This document shows, one piece after another, positions 8,408 through 18,364 of a stretch of 49,182 nucleotides of DNA. Source of the stretch: Ferrimicrobium acidiphilum DSM 19497 (GTDB taxonomy: Bacteria; Actinomycetota; Acidimicrobiia; Acidimicrobiales; Acidimicrobiaceae); assembly GCF_000949255.1 (NCBI RefSeq), contig NZ_JXUW01000023.1:1-49182 (forward strand), written 5' to 3'. The position numbers were made by a program, and so were the translations under genes. How positions within the stretch are numbered: position 1 is the stretch's first letter; each line of letters starts with the position of its first letter. The notes under the pieces were generated by a model. That model was not told where the DNA came from, did no database searches, and saw only the letters and a program-made list of their open reading frames with translations.

Positions 8408-9394
8408 TTAGGCGAAACAGGTGAGTGGGCCACCGTTATAGGTCACCATGTCCGCAAAGGCCATCGCTACATCCATAGTACCACCCGACTCGGTTCCTGA
8501 TAGCTCGGCCATCGCTCTGTGCAAGTTTCCTACGATACGCTCTTGATTATGCCAGTCGGCAAACTCGCCCAAATCGGAGTCGTAGGCAGCCTCGAGTGGG
8601 GTGATCGCTGCATCGATGGCCCGCTCGGCCAAGTCAAGAACAAAACGCAGGTAGCGTTCCACATCGTCGAACACACCCATCGCACAAATCTCACCATGTC
8701 CCGGCACTACCGTCTCAACATCAAGCAAACGCAACTCGCCAAGGCAAGCGAGCCAGCCTCGCACCGAACCCATGAGCGCAAAAGGAGTCCCACCCTCAAA
8801 GGCGAGATCACCTGCGAATAGGAGACGATCATCTGGAAAATAGACGACACAGTCGCCCAATGTATGCGCCGGGTAACCCAAGTGGCGAAGCTCTACCCTA
8901 CGCCCACCTACCTCGAGTGTCAGCTCTCGAGCGAAGGTGATGTCGGGTGGTCTGAGTTCGATCTCACCCCAGTCGACAGCTGTGAACAATCCTGCTGGTG
9001 GCACCGCGAAACCCTGTTTCAATTCGTCCCGTACTGCAGCATGGCTGATCAGAAAGCTCGGATCTATAAACGCATTCCCATTGGTATGGTCGCCATGGTG
9101 ATGGGTAGCCACCATCCCAACTCGATCGCCCACTCCTAGGCGACGTGCCTCAGCAACCAGGGCCTTAGTCCGAGTAATAGTCGCGGCAGAATCTATCAGG
9201 TACGAGAGCTTACGATCAGGAATGATTCCTGCATTGTTGAGATACCAGGATCCATCTCGCTGTAGGTAGGCAAAGACTCCCTCCCCCACCTCCACCGTCT
9301 TGGTATCCTTGCCCCTGGATCGAACTGTAGCAGACTGAGAGACGTCCAGGTGACTAGCGGTTGGTCCGCTGGGAGAATTGGATTTAGCTGTCAT
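8408..9394 (-). CDS. MBL-fold metallo-hydrolase
   Basis: This 328-residue protein has the metallo-beta-lactamase fold. THHHGDH (about residues 96-102) supplies the HxHxDH metal site. [17 protein letters not shown] and VPGHGEI supply the later His and Asp ligands of a dinuclear centre. Members include glyoxalase II-like thioesterases, lactonases and quinoprotein-relay enzymes; the substrate is not evident here. It probably heads a two-gene unit with the chemoreceptor 11 bases downstream. Confidence 0.8.
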   Translation of the reverse strand: MTAKSNSPSGPTASHLDVSQSATVRSRGKDTKTVEVGEGVFAYLQRDGSWYLNNAGIIPDRKLSYLIDSAATITRTKALVAEARRLGVGDRVGMVATHHHGDHTNGNAFIDPSFLISHAAVRDELKQGFAVPPAGLFTAVDWGEIELRPPDITFARELTLEVGGRRVELRHLGYPAHTLGDCVVYFPDDRLLFAGDLAFEGGTPFALMGSVRGWLACLGELRLLDVETVVPGHGEICAMGVFDDVERYLRFVLDLAERAIDAAITPLEAAYDSDLGEFADWHNQERIVGNLHRAMAELSGTESGGTMDVAMAFADMVTYNGGPLTCFA

Positions 9395-9429
9395 GGCGGC
9401 TTAGCACTATGGAGATATGACTCATGATG

Positions 9430-9627
9430 CTATAGAACGTGATGGAGCCAGAGAATCAGTTGAACCAGCCTGTAGGTCAAGTACAGAACCGTTGCCACTA
9501 TCAAAAGCTTGAAGTGCCATGGCTTTTTCTTTGGAGCCGCGATAACCGTCCCACAACCAGGACAATGACCCTCACGGTCAATCTCCTCTGAGTCTTGAAA
9601 ACGTTCACAACTCTCGCACCAAGGCAT
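9430..9627 (-). CDS. Small zinc-ribbon membrane protein
   Basis: The 65-residue protein begins MPWCESCERF and continues with CPGCG, two CxxC knuckles typical of a zinc ribbon. A basic linker (PKKKPWHFK) and one hydrophobic segment of about 20 residues (LLIVATVLYLTYRLVQLILW) follow. It is probably a membrane-anchored zinc ribbon. It lies 33 bases after the carboxylase gene on the same strand and may be cotranscribed. Function unknown. Confidence 0.7.
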   Translation of the reverse strand: MPWCESCERFQDSEEIDREGHCPGCGTVIAAPKKKPWHFKLLIVATVLYLTYRLVQLILWLHHVL

Positions 9628-9660
9628 AACTCAAGTCTAACCGCAAGTCTGGTCCAACAT

Positions 9661-11181
9661 CTAGACCGGCGGCACTCCATGTCGCCGACTCGAGAAGGCA
9701 CGGTCGCGCCGACCCGCGCGACTGAAGCGGGCGATAAGCTCCTGGCGCAAAAAACGACCCTCTATAATCGCGTCAACTACCAGGTCACTAGCCAGACGAA
9801 GGAGATCAACATCCTTCTCGTACTCCTCTCGTTTGGCCCGGATAAACTCCGCTCGTTCCTCGGGGTCCTCGATGCTGGCAATCTTGTTGTAATACACGGC
9901 GTTCACCGCTGGCTCCGGACCCATCACAGCTATAGCCGCAGACGGCAGTGCTATCGTCGCCTCTGGAGAGAAACCGGGTCCACACATGGCGTAGAGTCCA
10001 GCCCCATAGGCCTTGCGGACGATCACCGATATTTTGGGCACCGTAGCCTCGGCTACAGCAGTGATCATCTTGGCACCATGTCGAATGATCCCCTGACGTT
10101 CAACCTCTGATCCGATCATAAAGCCTGGAACATCCGCTAAGAAGAGAAGTGGGATATTGAAGGCATCGCAGTTCCAGATGAACCGAGCCGCCTTGTCGGC
10201 CGAATCTACAAACAACACTCCGCCCTTTGACATCGGATTGTTCGCTACTATGCCGATGGTCGCTCCATCTAAGCGAGCAAAGCCAACCAAGATCTCGGTG
10301 GCAAAGAGCGGCTTGATCTCGAAAAAGCTGCCGGCGTCGACTATAGAGTTGATGACCGCATGCATGTCATACCCCTGTTGTGGCTGCGATGGAATCATCG
10401 AGTCGTCAAACTCAACCACAGGATCTATACCCTCCTCGCGTGGAGGATCGTCTTCGTAACACCTTGGAAGATACGAAAGGTAGGCTCGCGCGGCAACAAT
10501 TGCCGCCTCATCATCTGTCACCAGGTTGTCACCACAGCCCGAGACCGAGGCGTGCATCCTTGCACCCCCCATTTCGTCGAGGGTAACTCGCTCGCCGATC
10601 ACCACCTCAGCCATTCGTGGCGAACCAAGGTACATAGAGGCGTTCTTCTCTACCATAAAAACCACATCACAAAACGCAGGAATATAGGCACCCCCGGCGG
10701 CAGATGGGCCAAATAGGCAACATATCTGCGGGACTCGACCAGAGAGTCTTACCTGGTTCGCAAAAATCCTACCGGCACCTCTACGACCAGGGAAAAGGTC
10801 AACTTGGTCTGTGATCCGGGCTCCAGCCGAGTCGACCAGATAGAAAATAGGTAACGACTGCGCATAGGCAAGCTCGGTAATCCGAATAATCTTCTCAACC
10901 GTACGAGCTCCCCAAGATCCAGCCTTGACGGTCTGATCATTGGCCATGATCGCTACTGGACGACCATCGATCACCCCAGTGCCTGTGATCACCCCATCTG
11001 CAGGGAGGCTGGGATCGCGCTCGTTCGCGAAGAGACCATCCTCGCGGAACGAACCCTGGTCGACAAGGAGAGAGATCCGCTCGCGAGCATGGAGCTTCTC
11101 AGACTTCTGAAGCTTGTCTTCTACGGATTTTGGCCATCCGTACTTGATCTGTTCTGCACGCGTAACTACCCGTTCGCTCAT
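9661..11181 (-). CDS. Acyl-CoA carboxylase beta (carboxyltransferase) subunit
   Basis: The 506-residue protein belongs to the propionyl-/acetyl-CoA carboxylase beta family. It transfers CO2 from biotin to an acyl-CoA. Recognisable pieces are LHARERISLLVDQGSF, the N-terminal crotonase-like domain with DSAGARI and GPSAAGGAYIPAFCD, and the C-terminal domain with FLADVPGFMIG and RKAYGAGLYAMCG. The ATG at 11181 is preferred to the frame's first codon at 11226 because GGGAGGTAGGAG lies just upstream and family proteins start near here. The biotin-carrying alpha subunit is not in the window. Specificity for acetyl- or propionyl-CoA cannot be settled by eye. Confidence 0.9.
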   Translation of the reverse strand: MSERVVTRAEQIKYGWPKSVEDKLQKSEKLHARERISLLVDQGSFREDGLFANERDPSLPADGVITGTGVIDGRPVAIMANDQTVKAGSWGARTVEKIIRITELAYAQSLPIFYLVDSAGARITDQVDLFPGRRGAGRIFANQVRLSGRVPQICCLFGPSAAGGAYIPAFCDVVFMVEKNASMYLGSPRMAEVVIGERVTLDEMGGARMHASVSGCGDNLVTDDEAAIVAARAYLSYLPRCYEDDPPREEGIDPVVEFDDSMIPSQPQQGYDMHAVINSIVDAGSFFEIKPLFATEILVGFARLDGATIGIVANNPMSKGGVLFVDSADKAARFIWNCDAFNIPLLFLADVPGFMIGSEVERQGIIRHGAKMITAVAEATVPKISVIVRKAYGAGLYAMCGPGFSPEATIALPSAAIAVMGPEPAVNAVYYNKIASIEDPEERAEFIRAKREEYEKDVDLLRLASDLVVDAIIEGRFLRQELIARFSRAGRRDRAFSSRRHGVPPV

Positions 11182-11240
11182 CCTTCTCCTACCTCCCAGT
11201 CGATCTGCTGCCCTCATTCCGAGCAAAGCCCTCAGTTAAG

Positions 11241-12605
11241 TTAATCCCTGCGTCGCACACGAAGTTTTACCGGAGTTGAGCCCAACTTGTATTGGTCACG
11301 AATCCGATTCTCCAAGAACTTGAGGTATGACGCCGTCAACGGCTTGCTAGTGAACAGGGTAAACGTAGGAGGTTCGGTAGCACCTTGAACTATGTAAAGA
11401 ATACGACCCTCTCGCGGCGGGTTAGCTCCCTGCAGAGAACGGAGAAAGCGATTAAGTTCGCCGGTCGGCACCCTAGATCTATAGGCAGTTTGAGCCTCGA
11501 AGATCTTAGGTAGGAGACGGTGCACGCCCTTGCCACTCTGAGCAGAGATACGCATAGGTTCAACACCCGTAAGGAACGAGAGTCGATCACTTACCTGCGC
11601 ATTCACCATCAACCGCGCATCATGGTCGAGGAGATCCCATTTATTGAGAACTAGAACAATAGGAGATCCTGCCAGGTCGATTCGCTCTGCAAGACGCTGA
11701 TCCCAACCGGTTACTCCCGTGGTCGCATCGACTACCAGGATCGCGACGTTACAACTATCGATGGCCCTCAAGGTCCTCACCATCGAGTAGTACTCGGTAG
11801 CCTCAGCGTATCGAGACCGTCTGCGCAGACCTGCGGTATCAAAGAAACGAACCGGGCCCATCTCGGTCTCGATCACGGTATCGATGGTATCAACCGTGGT
11901 CCCCGGTCGGTCATAGACCACCGCTCGTTCCTGCCCGACGACGCGGTTGAACAGCGTCGACTTGCCGGCGTTCGGGCGCCCGACTATGGCCACCGTTAGT
12001 TCAAGCGCCTCGACTCGGACTGCATCGGTAAGTGGGAGATCCTCCTGCTCATCTTCGTCTACCCGATCGTCAAAGACGGGCATCTCACCGGGAGCATCGT
12101 TCGCGAATCCTCCGGTTAGTTCACCCAATGCATCTAACAAGTCACCAGTGTTGCGACCATGCATGGCTGAGATCGCCACTGGATCACCAAATCCAAGCTG
12201 GAGGAACTCGTAGATCTGTGCATCATAGCGTTCGTGATCTACCTTGTTGGCGACTAACACTGTCGATCCTGGGCGACGGTGGAGCATCTTGGCGACGTCG
12301 AGATCCTCATCGGTTACACCAGTGCGGACATCGACCATGAAAAGCACTACATCAGCCTCGCGCACTGCTCGCTCGGCCATCTTTGACACCTTTAGATCCA
12401 GCGCATCGCCTTTGCCAAGCCAACCACCGGTATCCATAAACTCGAATACCCGGCCTCGCCAACGTGTCTCGCCGACCTTTAAATCACGCGTAACTTTTGC
12501 TCGTTCTTCGACGACCGCTACTCGCCTACCGACCATCCGGTTAAACAGCGATGACTTCCCGACGTTCGGGCGCCCGACGATTGCGACTTTGGTCACCTCA
12601 GCCAC
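11241..12605 (-). CDS. der: Ribosome-assembly GTPase Der (EngA)
   Basis: Two tandem GTPase domains and a C-terminal KH-like domain define Der, which acts in 50S ribosomal subunit maturation. Domain 1 has GRPNVGKSS, DTGGW and NKVD. Domain 2 has GRPNAGKST, DTAGL and NKWD. The C-terminus (RILYIVQGATEPPTFTLF) is typical. I chose GTG 12605, which has GGAGG 5 bases upstream and gives 454 residues. TTG 12617 and GTG 12596 are alternatives. The start overlaps the end of the DUF512 gene, so the two are translationally coupled. Confidence 0.93.
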   Translation of the reverse strand: MAEVTKVAIVGRPNVGKSSLFNRMVGRRVAVVEERAKVTRDLKVGETRWRGRVFEFMDTGGWLGKGDALDLKVSKMAERAVREADVVLFMVDVRTGVTDEDLDVAKMLHRRPGSTVLVANKVDHERYDAQIYEFLQLGFGDPVAISAMHGRNTGDLLDALGELTGGFANDAPGEMPVFDDRVDEDEQEDLPLTDAVRVEALELTVAIVGRPNAGKSTLFNRVVGQERAVVYDRPGTTVDTIDTVIETEMGPVRFFDTAGLRRRSRYAEATEYYSMVRTLRAIDSCNVAILVVDATTGVTGWDQRLAERIDLAGSPIVLVLNKWDLLDHDARLMVNAQVSDRLSFLTGVEPMRISAQSGKGVHRLLPKIFEAQTAYRSRVPTGELNRFLRSLQGANPPREGRILYIVQGATEPPTFTLFTSKPLTASYLKFLENRIRDQYKLGSTPVKLRVRRRD

Positions 12606-13989
12606 GTGCTCCTCCAATCAATGGAAAGGTTGTTCCTTGGAGCGCCGCCGCCAACGAGGCGCCATCTGTCGGTACCACCTCAACCTCTCGTGGCAGTTCT
12701 CGAGCATCAAGACCATCTATGAAACGCCCCTCGCTAAGACAGACATCTGGCAGAAGCAGTCGGTCGTAGTCGGTAGTGGCAATAGCGCGGGCAACATCTT
12801 GACCACTCATTAATCCAGTCACTGCGATGTTTCCTCCAAAAAACTCATTAGTCACCTCGATGACGTCGACAGGTGCCTGACCCTTCGATTCGAAGACTCG
12901 CCCAAGTGCTAGCTTGCCATAGGTCGAGGTGACGATAGCCACCGACACCGCCCCAGCCGATCGTCGTTGGCCAAAACCCTTCGGACGAAACCGGACGGCG
13001 CGATAGCCTAGCGCAGGCGCTCCATCGATCGAGGAGAAGAAGCCAGAGTGACCCGCCGACTTTGTGCGTTCTAGCAACGCAAACTCGCGTTCAAACGCTC
13101 GCGTCACTCCAACCCCGTTCTCGAGCTGTTCGAAATCGGCGTAGCTGGAGTAGGGAGGAAACTCCATCTCGCCCAACAGATAGAACTCGTCGGAGCAGTA
13201 GACCATCGTCTTTCCAAGCATCGCCTGAGCAACATCGGAGAACTCCTCCACCGTCGCTATCGCCTCCCTAGCCTCTTCCTTAGTCATCGGACGCATCCTT
13301 GGCTCCTTGGTGTACTTAGATACACCCAACGGAACAACGCCAACCGAGGCGAGCTTTGGGAAGCGGAGCAGAATATCGGTCAACGTTGCGCGCAGTCGAT
13401 CACCATCGTTTATCGCTGGTGCCAGTACAATCTGGCCATGGACGGTGACTCCTGCATCAAGCAGATGCTCAAGCCAGCGCAGAGAAGTAGCTCCTCTACG
13501 GTTGCGCAACATCTCAGCGCGCAACAGCGGGTCAGTCGTGTGGATCGATACATAGAGTGGACTTAACCGTTCGGTGATAACACGTTCAAAGTCGGCTTCA
13601 GTAAAGCGAGTCAACGTCGTGAAGTTGCCGTAGAGGAACGATAGACGATAATCATCATCCTTCACGTACAACGTACGTCGCAACCCCTTCGGAAGCTGAT
13701 AGATGAAACAGAACTCGCAGTGGTTATCGCAGGTGCGCACCTTATCAAAGAGTGCGTCTGAAATCTCCATCCCAACCAACGTCCCAGCCGGCTTATCGAC
13801 TGGAACTTCAATCTCTAGGCCAGCCCGTTGAATGGTGACTAATGGATCCGGTCCATCGACCAACTGCTGGTAATCGATGATATCTCGCGGAGGAACGCCA
13901 TTAACCGCCACCAACGCATCGCCTGCCACGATTCCCGCGCGCTCTGCTGGGGAACCTGAAGATACACGAAGGATGGAGGGGTAAGGCAT
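12598..13989 (-). CDS. DUF512 protein: PDZ plus radical-SAM-like Fe-S domain
   Basis: This protein of about 463 residues starts with a PDZ domain (GSPAERAGIVAGDALVAVNG). A CX3CX2C cluster motif (CDNHCEFCF) follows, with QLPKGLRRTLYVKDDDYRLS, the hallmark of the DUF512 family. The middle has a TIM-barrel-like stretch (HGQIVLAPAINDG) and the C-terminus carries the DUF512 region (YCSDEFYLL). The family is described as putative Fe-S oxidoreductases of unknown function. ATG 13989 was chosen; an in-frame GTG at 14013 is possible. It is the upstream partner of der. Confidence 0.85.
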   Translation of the reverse strand: MPYPSILRVSSGSPAERAGIVAGDALVAVNGVPPRDIIDYQQLVDGPDPLVTIQRAGLEIEVPVDKPAGTLVGMEISDALFDKVRTCDNHCEFCFIYQLPKGLRRTLYVKDDDYRLSFLYGNFTTLTRFTEADFERVITERLSPLYVSIHTTDPLLRAEMLRNRRGATSLRWLEHLLDAGVTVHGQIVLAPAINDGDRLRATLTDILLRFPKLASVGVVPLGVSKYTKEPRMRPMTKEEAREAIATVEEFSDVAQAMLGKTMVYCSDEFYLLGEMEFPPYSSYADFEQLENGVGVTRAFEREFALLERTKSAGHSGFFSSIDGAPALGYRAVRFRPKGFGQRRSAGAVSVAIVTSTYGKLALGRVFESKGQAPVDVIEVTNEFFGGNIAVTGLMSGQDVARAIATTDYDRLLLPDVCLSEGRFIDGLDARELPREVEVVPTDGASLAAALQGTTFPLIGGARG

Positions 13990-14066
13990 ACAGCACCAGC
14001 CTAAAGGGTCCACACCAGCTTTAAAGGCAATCCTAGAGGTTTCGATCCCGTCTAGACTGAGAATCT

Positions 14067-15125
14067 GTGACAGTCGACAAAGTCATCTTGGCATCTCCTC
14101 GCGGCTTCTGCGCCGGCGTCGAAAAGGCGATTAACGCGCTCGCCTGGATGGTGCGGATTTTCCCACCCCCGGTCTATTGCTACCATGAGATCGTCCATAA
14201 CCAATTGGTGGTCGAGGCGTTCTCGCGTGTTGGCGTCATCTTCGTTCCTGACATCTCCCAGGTACCGGAGGGATCTCCCATTATGCTGAGCGCCCATGGC
14301 TCGGCTCCCGAGGTCGTCGAGGCGGCACGAGGCCAAGGAGGAACTGTAATCGATGCCGTCTGCCCCCTCGTCACCAAGGTTCACCATGAGATTCGCACCA
14401 GAGCCAGCAAGGGATACCGAATTGTATACATCGGCCATCGCGGTCACGAGGAGGCCATTGGTGCCACCGCAGAGGCCCCTAATTCGGTAGATTTTGTCGA
14501 GACCATTGCTGACGTGGAGGCGCTTGTCAAGGACGAACGCCCGATCGCTCTCCTAGCCCAGACGACACTTGCGGTGCCGGAGTGGCAGGAACTCGCAGAC
14601 AGAACCAAGGATCGTCTGGGTCCTGTATGGATGCCCGGACGCTCAGATCTGTGCTATGCCACCACAAACAGACAGGCAGCCATCGCGGAGATCGCACCGC
14701 GAGTAGATACCCTTGTCGTGATTGGATCCGCAAACTCCTCGAACACACGCGCGCTAGAGCGCGTCGCCAAGGCCAAAGGGGTATCCAGGGTGCTTCGAAT
14801 CAACTCCGAGGCCGAACTACCCAATGACATCTCCGGCAACGTAGGCATCACCGCCGGTGCGTCGGCAGCCGAGGACGTAGTCGCCCGCGTGGTTGAGCGA
14901 CTCCAAGCTCGTGACGAGCCAGAGATCGTGAGCGCTATAGCTGAAGATGAATTCTTTCCAGCCCCACCTGAGTTGCGAGAGCTCTTGGCCGGTCTCTCCG
15001 CCGCTGCGGCGCTACTCTTGGGCAAAGAAGCTTCAGCAGAGGTGGGGCTTCACGACTTAGCGCGCGACGCCCTCGCCGATCTCGCCACCGAACCCGACTG
15101 GCATCCAGACCCCTCAGTCGACTAA
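14067..15125 (+). CDS. ispH: 4-hydroxy-3-methylbut-2-enyl diphosphate reductase
   Basis: IspH performs the last step of the non-mevalonate isoprenoid pathway, giving IPP and DMAPP through a [4Fe-4S] cluster. The three conserved cysteines are visible in RGFCAG, DAVCPLV and SDLCYAT. The substrate-contacting motifs EIVHN, SAHGS, GHRGHEE and TTLAVPEW are present. The start is GTG 14067. The 352-residue length includes an acidic extension of about 50 residues after the core. The gene is divergent from the DUF512-der unit with about 77 bases between the starts. Confidence 0.95.
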   Translation: MTVDKVILASPRGFCAGVEKAINALAWMVRIFPPPVYCYHEIVHNQLVVEAFSRVGVIFVPDISQVPEGSPIMLSAHGSAPEVVEAARGQGGTVIDAVCPLVTKVHHEIRTRASKGYRIVYIGHRGHEEAIGATAEAPNSVDFVETIADVEALVKDERPIALLAQTTLAVPEWQELADRTKDRLGPVWMPGRSDLCYATTNRQAAIAEIAPRVDTLVVIGSANSSNTRALERVAKAKGVSRVLRINSEAELPNDISGNVGITAGASAAEDVVARVVERLQARDEPEIVSAIAEDEFFPAPPELRELLAGLSAAAALLLGKEASAEVGLHDLARDALADLATEPDWHPDPSVD

Positions 15126-15249
15126 ATAGCATCCATCTAGGTGCTGTTAGCGGGTAACGGCTAGATCAACCCCTACAGGGCAAAACTTAGAAACGAAGCG
15201 GCATGGCCATAGTTCAACATGGAGCAGAAGATACGCCACAGCATTGGTG

Positions 15250-15948
15250 TTAAAGTGTCGAACGCATACGAAGGCGCTCGGCGTCAGCCTGTGCGCGTAG
15301 TCGATTGAGTTCATCGGTCAATTGGCTAGTGAGCCGAGTGATCTCGGAACGACGCATACGTCCCCCGGAGATATCGCCAGTACGGACCGAGAGTGGGAAC
15401 AGTGGTGGGCCTACCTCTATTGCTATCAGCGATGGGTATATGAAGCTAGAGCCGACCGGCATCGCCATCTCTGATCCTGCTATCCCGACCGGGACGATAG
15501 GTACTCCAGCCTTGAGAGCCAGATAAGAGGCACCCTCTTCGAGCTTCTCCACAATCATTCCTCTTCTCCGCGTTCCCTCTGGGAAGATTACAAGACTCGA
15601 ACCCGCCAGTAGTGCCGCCTGTGCAATCTCGACGGCATCACGATCAGTTCCATCGCGGTCGACCGGAAAGCCTCCAAGTAGACGAACAAGCTTGGCAAAA
15701 ACAGGATTTGCGAACACTCCGGCCTTAGCCATATAGGTCATTGGATCGCGGGTGATCGAACCCACAAGAAGGGTGTCGATATTAGACCTGTGCGTCGGTG
15801 CCAAAATGTAGGGCGGCCTCGGTATCGGCTCTTGGTAGTGCACGGTTGTCAGCCAGTAGCGCCGATTCCAACCCTCCACTATACGCTGCGCACCTTGGTA
15901 GAAACGGCGCTCGAAAGTGGTTGGTGCAACATAGCGTGACCGATCCAT
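15250..15948 (-). CDS. plsC: 1-acyl-sn-glycerol-3-phosphate acyltransferase (PlsC-like)
   Basis: The 232-residue protein has the PlsC motifs: the catalytic HX4D in THRSNIDTLL (block I), GGFPVDRDGTDRD (block II) and FPEGTRRR (block III). It would acylate lysophosphatidate or a related lysophospholipid at the membrane. The ATG at 15948 overlaps the cmk stop by one base (TGATG). The two upstream TTG/CTG codons are less likely starts. The cmk-plsC pairing is common in actinobacteria and Firmicutes. Confidence 0.9.
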   Translation of the reverse strand: MDRSRYVAPTTFERRFYQGAQRIVEGWNRRYWLTTVHYQEPIPRPPYILAPTHRSNIDTLLVGSITRDPMTYMAKAGVFANPVFAKLVRLLGGFPVDRDGTDRDAVEIAQAALLAGSSLVIFPEGTRRRGMIVEKLEEGASYLALKAGVPIVPVGIAGSEMAMPVGSSFIYPSLIAIEVGPPLFPLSVRTGDISGGRMRRSEITRLTSQLTDELNRLRAQADAERLRMRSTL

Positions 15949-16580
15949 CAGCAACTCTTGGCTCGCAATTTGACGAGATCACCCATTCTGGCGATTAAGA
16001 CATCAAGAGACTCATCAGAGTTATCCACGACAAAGGCGTCTTCGGCAACCTTCAAGGGAGCATGATAACGGGTCGTGTCCTTTAAATCTCGATCCAAAAG
16101 CTGCAGCCCCTCCTCAGGTCTGCGCTCTAGACGCACCTTTAGACGAGCTACCAAATAGAACTTGCAGACTGCATCTGGCCAAACTACCGAACCAATATCG
16201 CGTCCTTCTACTACGCATGATCCCAACTTCGCTATCTCGGCCCGCTCCAACTCGAGAATCCGTCGGCGGACGGTTGGATTCGCCGATACCTGGGCCAGGA
16301 CCTCCTGGACACGCTTAGAGCGAAGCTCTTCATCCAAAGCTCGACCGTCGAGCAGCCCGACTTGGCCCTCAACGGCGACTTCGTGATGGTCAAACCAGTC
16401 ATTGATATCGGCAGTATCATCGTCTTGGTCTGGGAGCACAACTGAACTCAACCCCCATGCCACCGTGCGGAAATACAGTCCAGTGGAAAGCATCGGCAGT
16501 AACAGCATTGCGGCGAGCCGATATGCAACGGTGGACTTTCCTGACCCACCGGGCCCATCGATCGCCACAACCAAACTCAT
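15948..16580 (-). CDS. cmk: Cytidylate kinase
   Basis: Cmk phosphorylates CMP and dCMP with ATP. The P-loop DGPGGSGKST stands at the N-terminus. GLYFRTVAWG replaces the usual GxxYR CMP-binding segment. VVEGRDIGSVVWPDA is the conserved middle motif, and RLERRPEE and RDLKDTTR form the lid region. ATG 16580 gives a normal 210 residues; the open frame extends upstream to 16691, but that part has no family similarity. It is translationally coupled to plsC. Confidence 0.92.
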   Translation of the reverse strand: MSLVVAIDGPGGSGKSTVAYRLAAMLLLPMLSTGLYFRTVAWGLSSVVLPDQDDDTADINDWFDHHEVAVEGQVGLLDGRALDEELRSKRVQEVLAQVSANPTVRRRILELERAEIAKLGSCVVEGRDIGSVVWPDAVCKFYLVARLKVRLERRPEEGLQLLDRDLKDTTRYHAPLKVAEDAFVVDNSDESLDVLIARMGDLVKLRAKSC

Positions 16581-16750
16581 GGTTACGACACCGATTCCTG
16601 AATTTCCTGAATGTGTCGCGTGAAGCCCACTTCCAACCTTTCGTATACCAGCTGCTAGAATAGCAGGTGATACGGCAGCTATGGACCCCATCTCTAGAGT
16701 CCTAGTTTGGCGTCTCAGCGGAATCAGACAGATCCCAGAAAGGCGGTCCG

Positions 16751-17710
16751 GTGGCAGACTCTCGATACGTAAAGGATAGAGGGCTAAGTGCTCGTATGGC
16801 CTTCACAATCTTCCTTCTTGGCCTGGTCTATGTTCTGTTTTTTGGCGTGTTAATCGCAGTCGGCGTGGGAGCACTCACCGTGGTGGTGATTGCGGTAGTC
16901 CTCTTAGTGGCACAGTTCTACTTTTCTGACCGTATTGCACTCTTTGGAATGCATGGCCACGAGGTGACTCAGGAGCAGGCGCCCGAGTTGTACCAAATCA
17001 TCGCAAGGCTCACCACTCTCGCCGATATGCCAATGCCAAAGATCGCCATCTCTGAACTCGACATCCCAAACGCCTTTGCCACAGGACGAAGCCCTAAGAA
17101 CGCGGTTGTCTGTGTAACTCGCGGCCTGTTGCGTCGGCTTCCCCCACAAGAACTCGAGGCGGTGCTAGCACACGAACTCAGTCACGTCGCCCACAGAGAT
17201 GTGGCGGTAATGACTATTGCATCCTTCCTTGGTGTGCTTGCCGGACTGCTAACGCGTTTGATGTTCTACTCCGAGATCTTTGGTGGCATGATGGGCGGTG
17301 GTTACGGCGGTGGACGTGGCCGTGGTGGGGGCCGCGGCAATGGTGGCGGTAACATAATTGCCATAGAGATGCTGATCATGCTGATATCCGCCGTCGTGTA
17401 CGCGATCAGCTTCTTGTTGATTCGAGCTCTCTCGCGTTATCGCGAGTTGGCGGCCGATAGGGCTGGTGCAATCCTCATCGGACGGCCAGCTGCCCTCAAG
17501 TCAGCCCTGCTGCGCATCTCCGGCACGATGGGGCAGATCCCCACTCGCGATCTTCGTACTGCTCAGGCATTCAACGCCTTCTTCTTTACGCCAGCGATCA
17601 ATCCTCGCAATCCATCTCTCGCCTCTGGGTTATTCGCCACCCATCCCAGCCTCGAGAAGCGAATTGCGCAACTCGATGAGCTCGATCGCGAGCTAGGAAA
17701 GGCAGAATGA
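16751..17710 (+). CDS. htpX: Zinc metalloprotease HtpX (M48 family)
   Basis: The 319-residue membrane protease has two N-terminal membrane segments (about 17-55). The catalytic zinc site is HELSH within VLAHELSHVAHRD, with the third ligand Glu in YRELAADRAG. A glycine-rich loop (about 178-202) and a further hydrophobic segment lie between them. HtpX degrades misfolded membrane proteins. The start is GTG 16751. pspAB follows after one base, an arrangement found across actinobacteria. Confidence 0.93.
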   Translation: MADSRYVKDRGLSARMAFTIFLLGLVYVLFFGVLIAVGVGALTVVVIAVVLLVAQFYFSDRIALFGMHGHEVTQEQAPELYQIIARLTTLADMPMPKIAISELDIPNAFATGRSPKNAVVCVTRGLLRRLPPQELEAVLAHELSHVAHRDVAVMTIASFLGVLAGLLTRLMFYSEIFGGMMGGGYGGGRGRGGGRGNGGGNIIAIEMLIMLISAVVYAISFLLIRALSRYRELAADRAGAILIGRPAALKSALLRISGTMGQIPTRDLRTAQAFNAFFFTPAINPRNPSLASGLFATHPSLEKRIAQLDELDRELGKAE

Positions 17711-17711
17711 T

Positions 17712-18287
17712 ATGGGATTCTTCGACACCCTCTTGGGCAAGTCAAAACAAGTAAACGCGAATCTTGACGCCATCTTTGCACTGTCGAGCGCCGCGATTAC
17801 CCTGCAAGTCTCTGCGAACCTGATTCCAACAAATCAGGCGGCCGTTGTCTTCAAACCCGCATCAGGTGCCGCCTTTGCTAACACCGAGACTGAGTTCCAG
17901 GATGTCCTCAAGGAGATGAACGACGTAACTGTATCGCTCTCCACCGACTCATTCGGTTACCGCTGGGTCGTTCTCAATGGCCAAGATCTAGAGACGGTCG
18001 TAACCGCCTCACACTCAGTGAACCGGAGCCTTGAAGATCATGGGTTTTCGCCACAGCTTCTGTGCTCGCTCTACCCATTCAAAGATACAGGTGGCCAGGG
18101 AATGGTCTATTGGGTGTATCTATATAAGCGAGGAACCTTCTATCCGTTTGTTCCCGTCGGTCATGAACGCCGCGACAACGAGAGGGAACTCTCGCTCAAA
18201 GCTGTGGTCGGCACCGACCTTCCGCTAGAGACTGAGATGCAGCGATGGTTTCCCCTATGGGATATACCGATCAGCTCCTCCCACTGA
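17712..18287 (+). CDS. pspAB: PspA-associated protein PspAB
   Basis: The 191-residue protein starts MGFFDTLLGKSK and contains DAIFALSSAAITLQ, QLLCSLYPF and YLYKRGTFYPFVPVGHERRD, the signature of the actinobacterial PspAB family. The role is thought to lie in the phage-shock/envelope-stress response. The molecular activity is not established. Its coupling to htpX supports a membrane-stress role. The start ATG follows the htpX stop directly. Confidence 0.85.
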   Translation: MGFFDTLLGKSKQVNANLDAIFALSSAAITLQVSANLIPTNQAAVVFKPASGAAFANTETEFQDVLKEMNDVTVSLSTDSFGYRWVVLNGQDLETVVTASHSVNRSLEDHGFSPQLLCSLYPFKDTGGQGMVYWVYLYKRGTFYPFVPVGHERRDNERELSLKAVVGTDLPLETEMQRWFPLWDIPISSSH

Positions 18288-18364
18288 CCACGCTAGCCGC
18301 CGCTATATGCTGAAAACTCTGTGTCCTTGCCTGTGCCGGCAACAACAGATCAAAGACCGCGTCG

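Noticed and set aside
12244-12813. 189-codon forward frame opposite der and the DUF512 gene
   Set aside because: It is antisense to two clear genes; its Ser/Arg/Pro-rich product is typical of a shadow frame.
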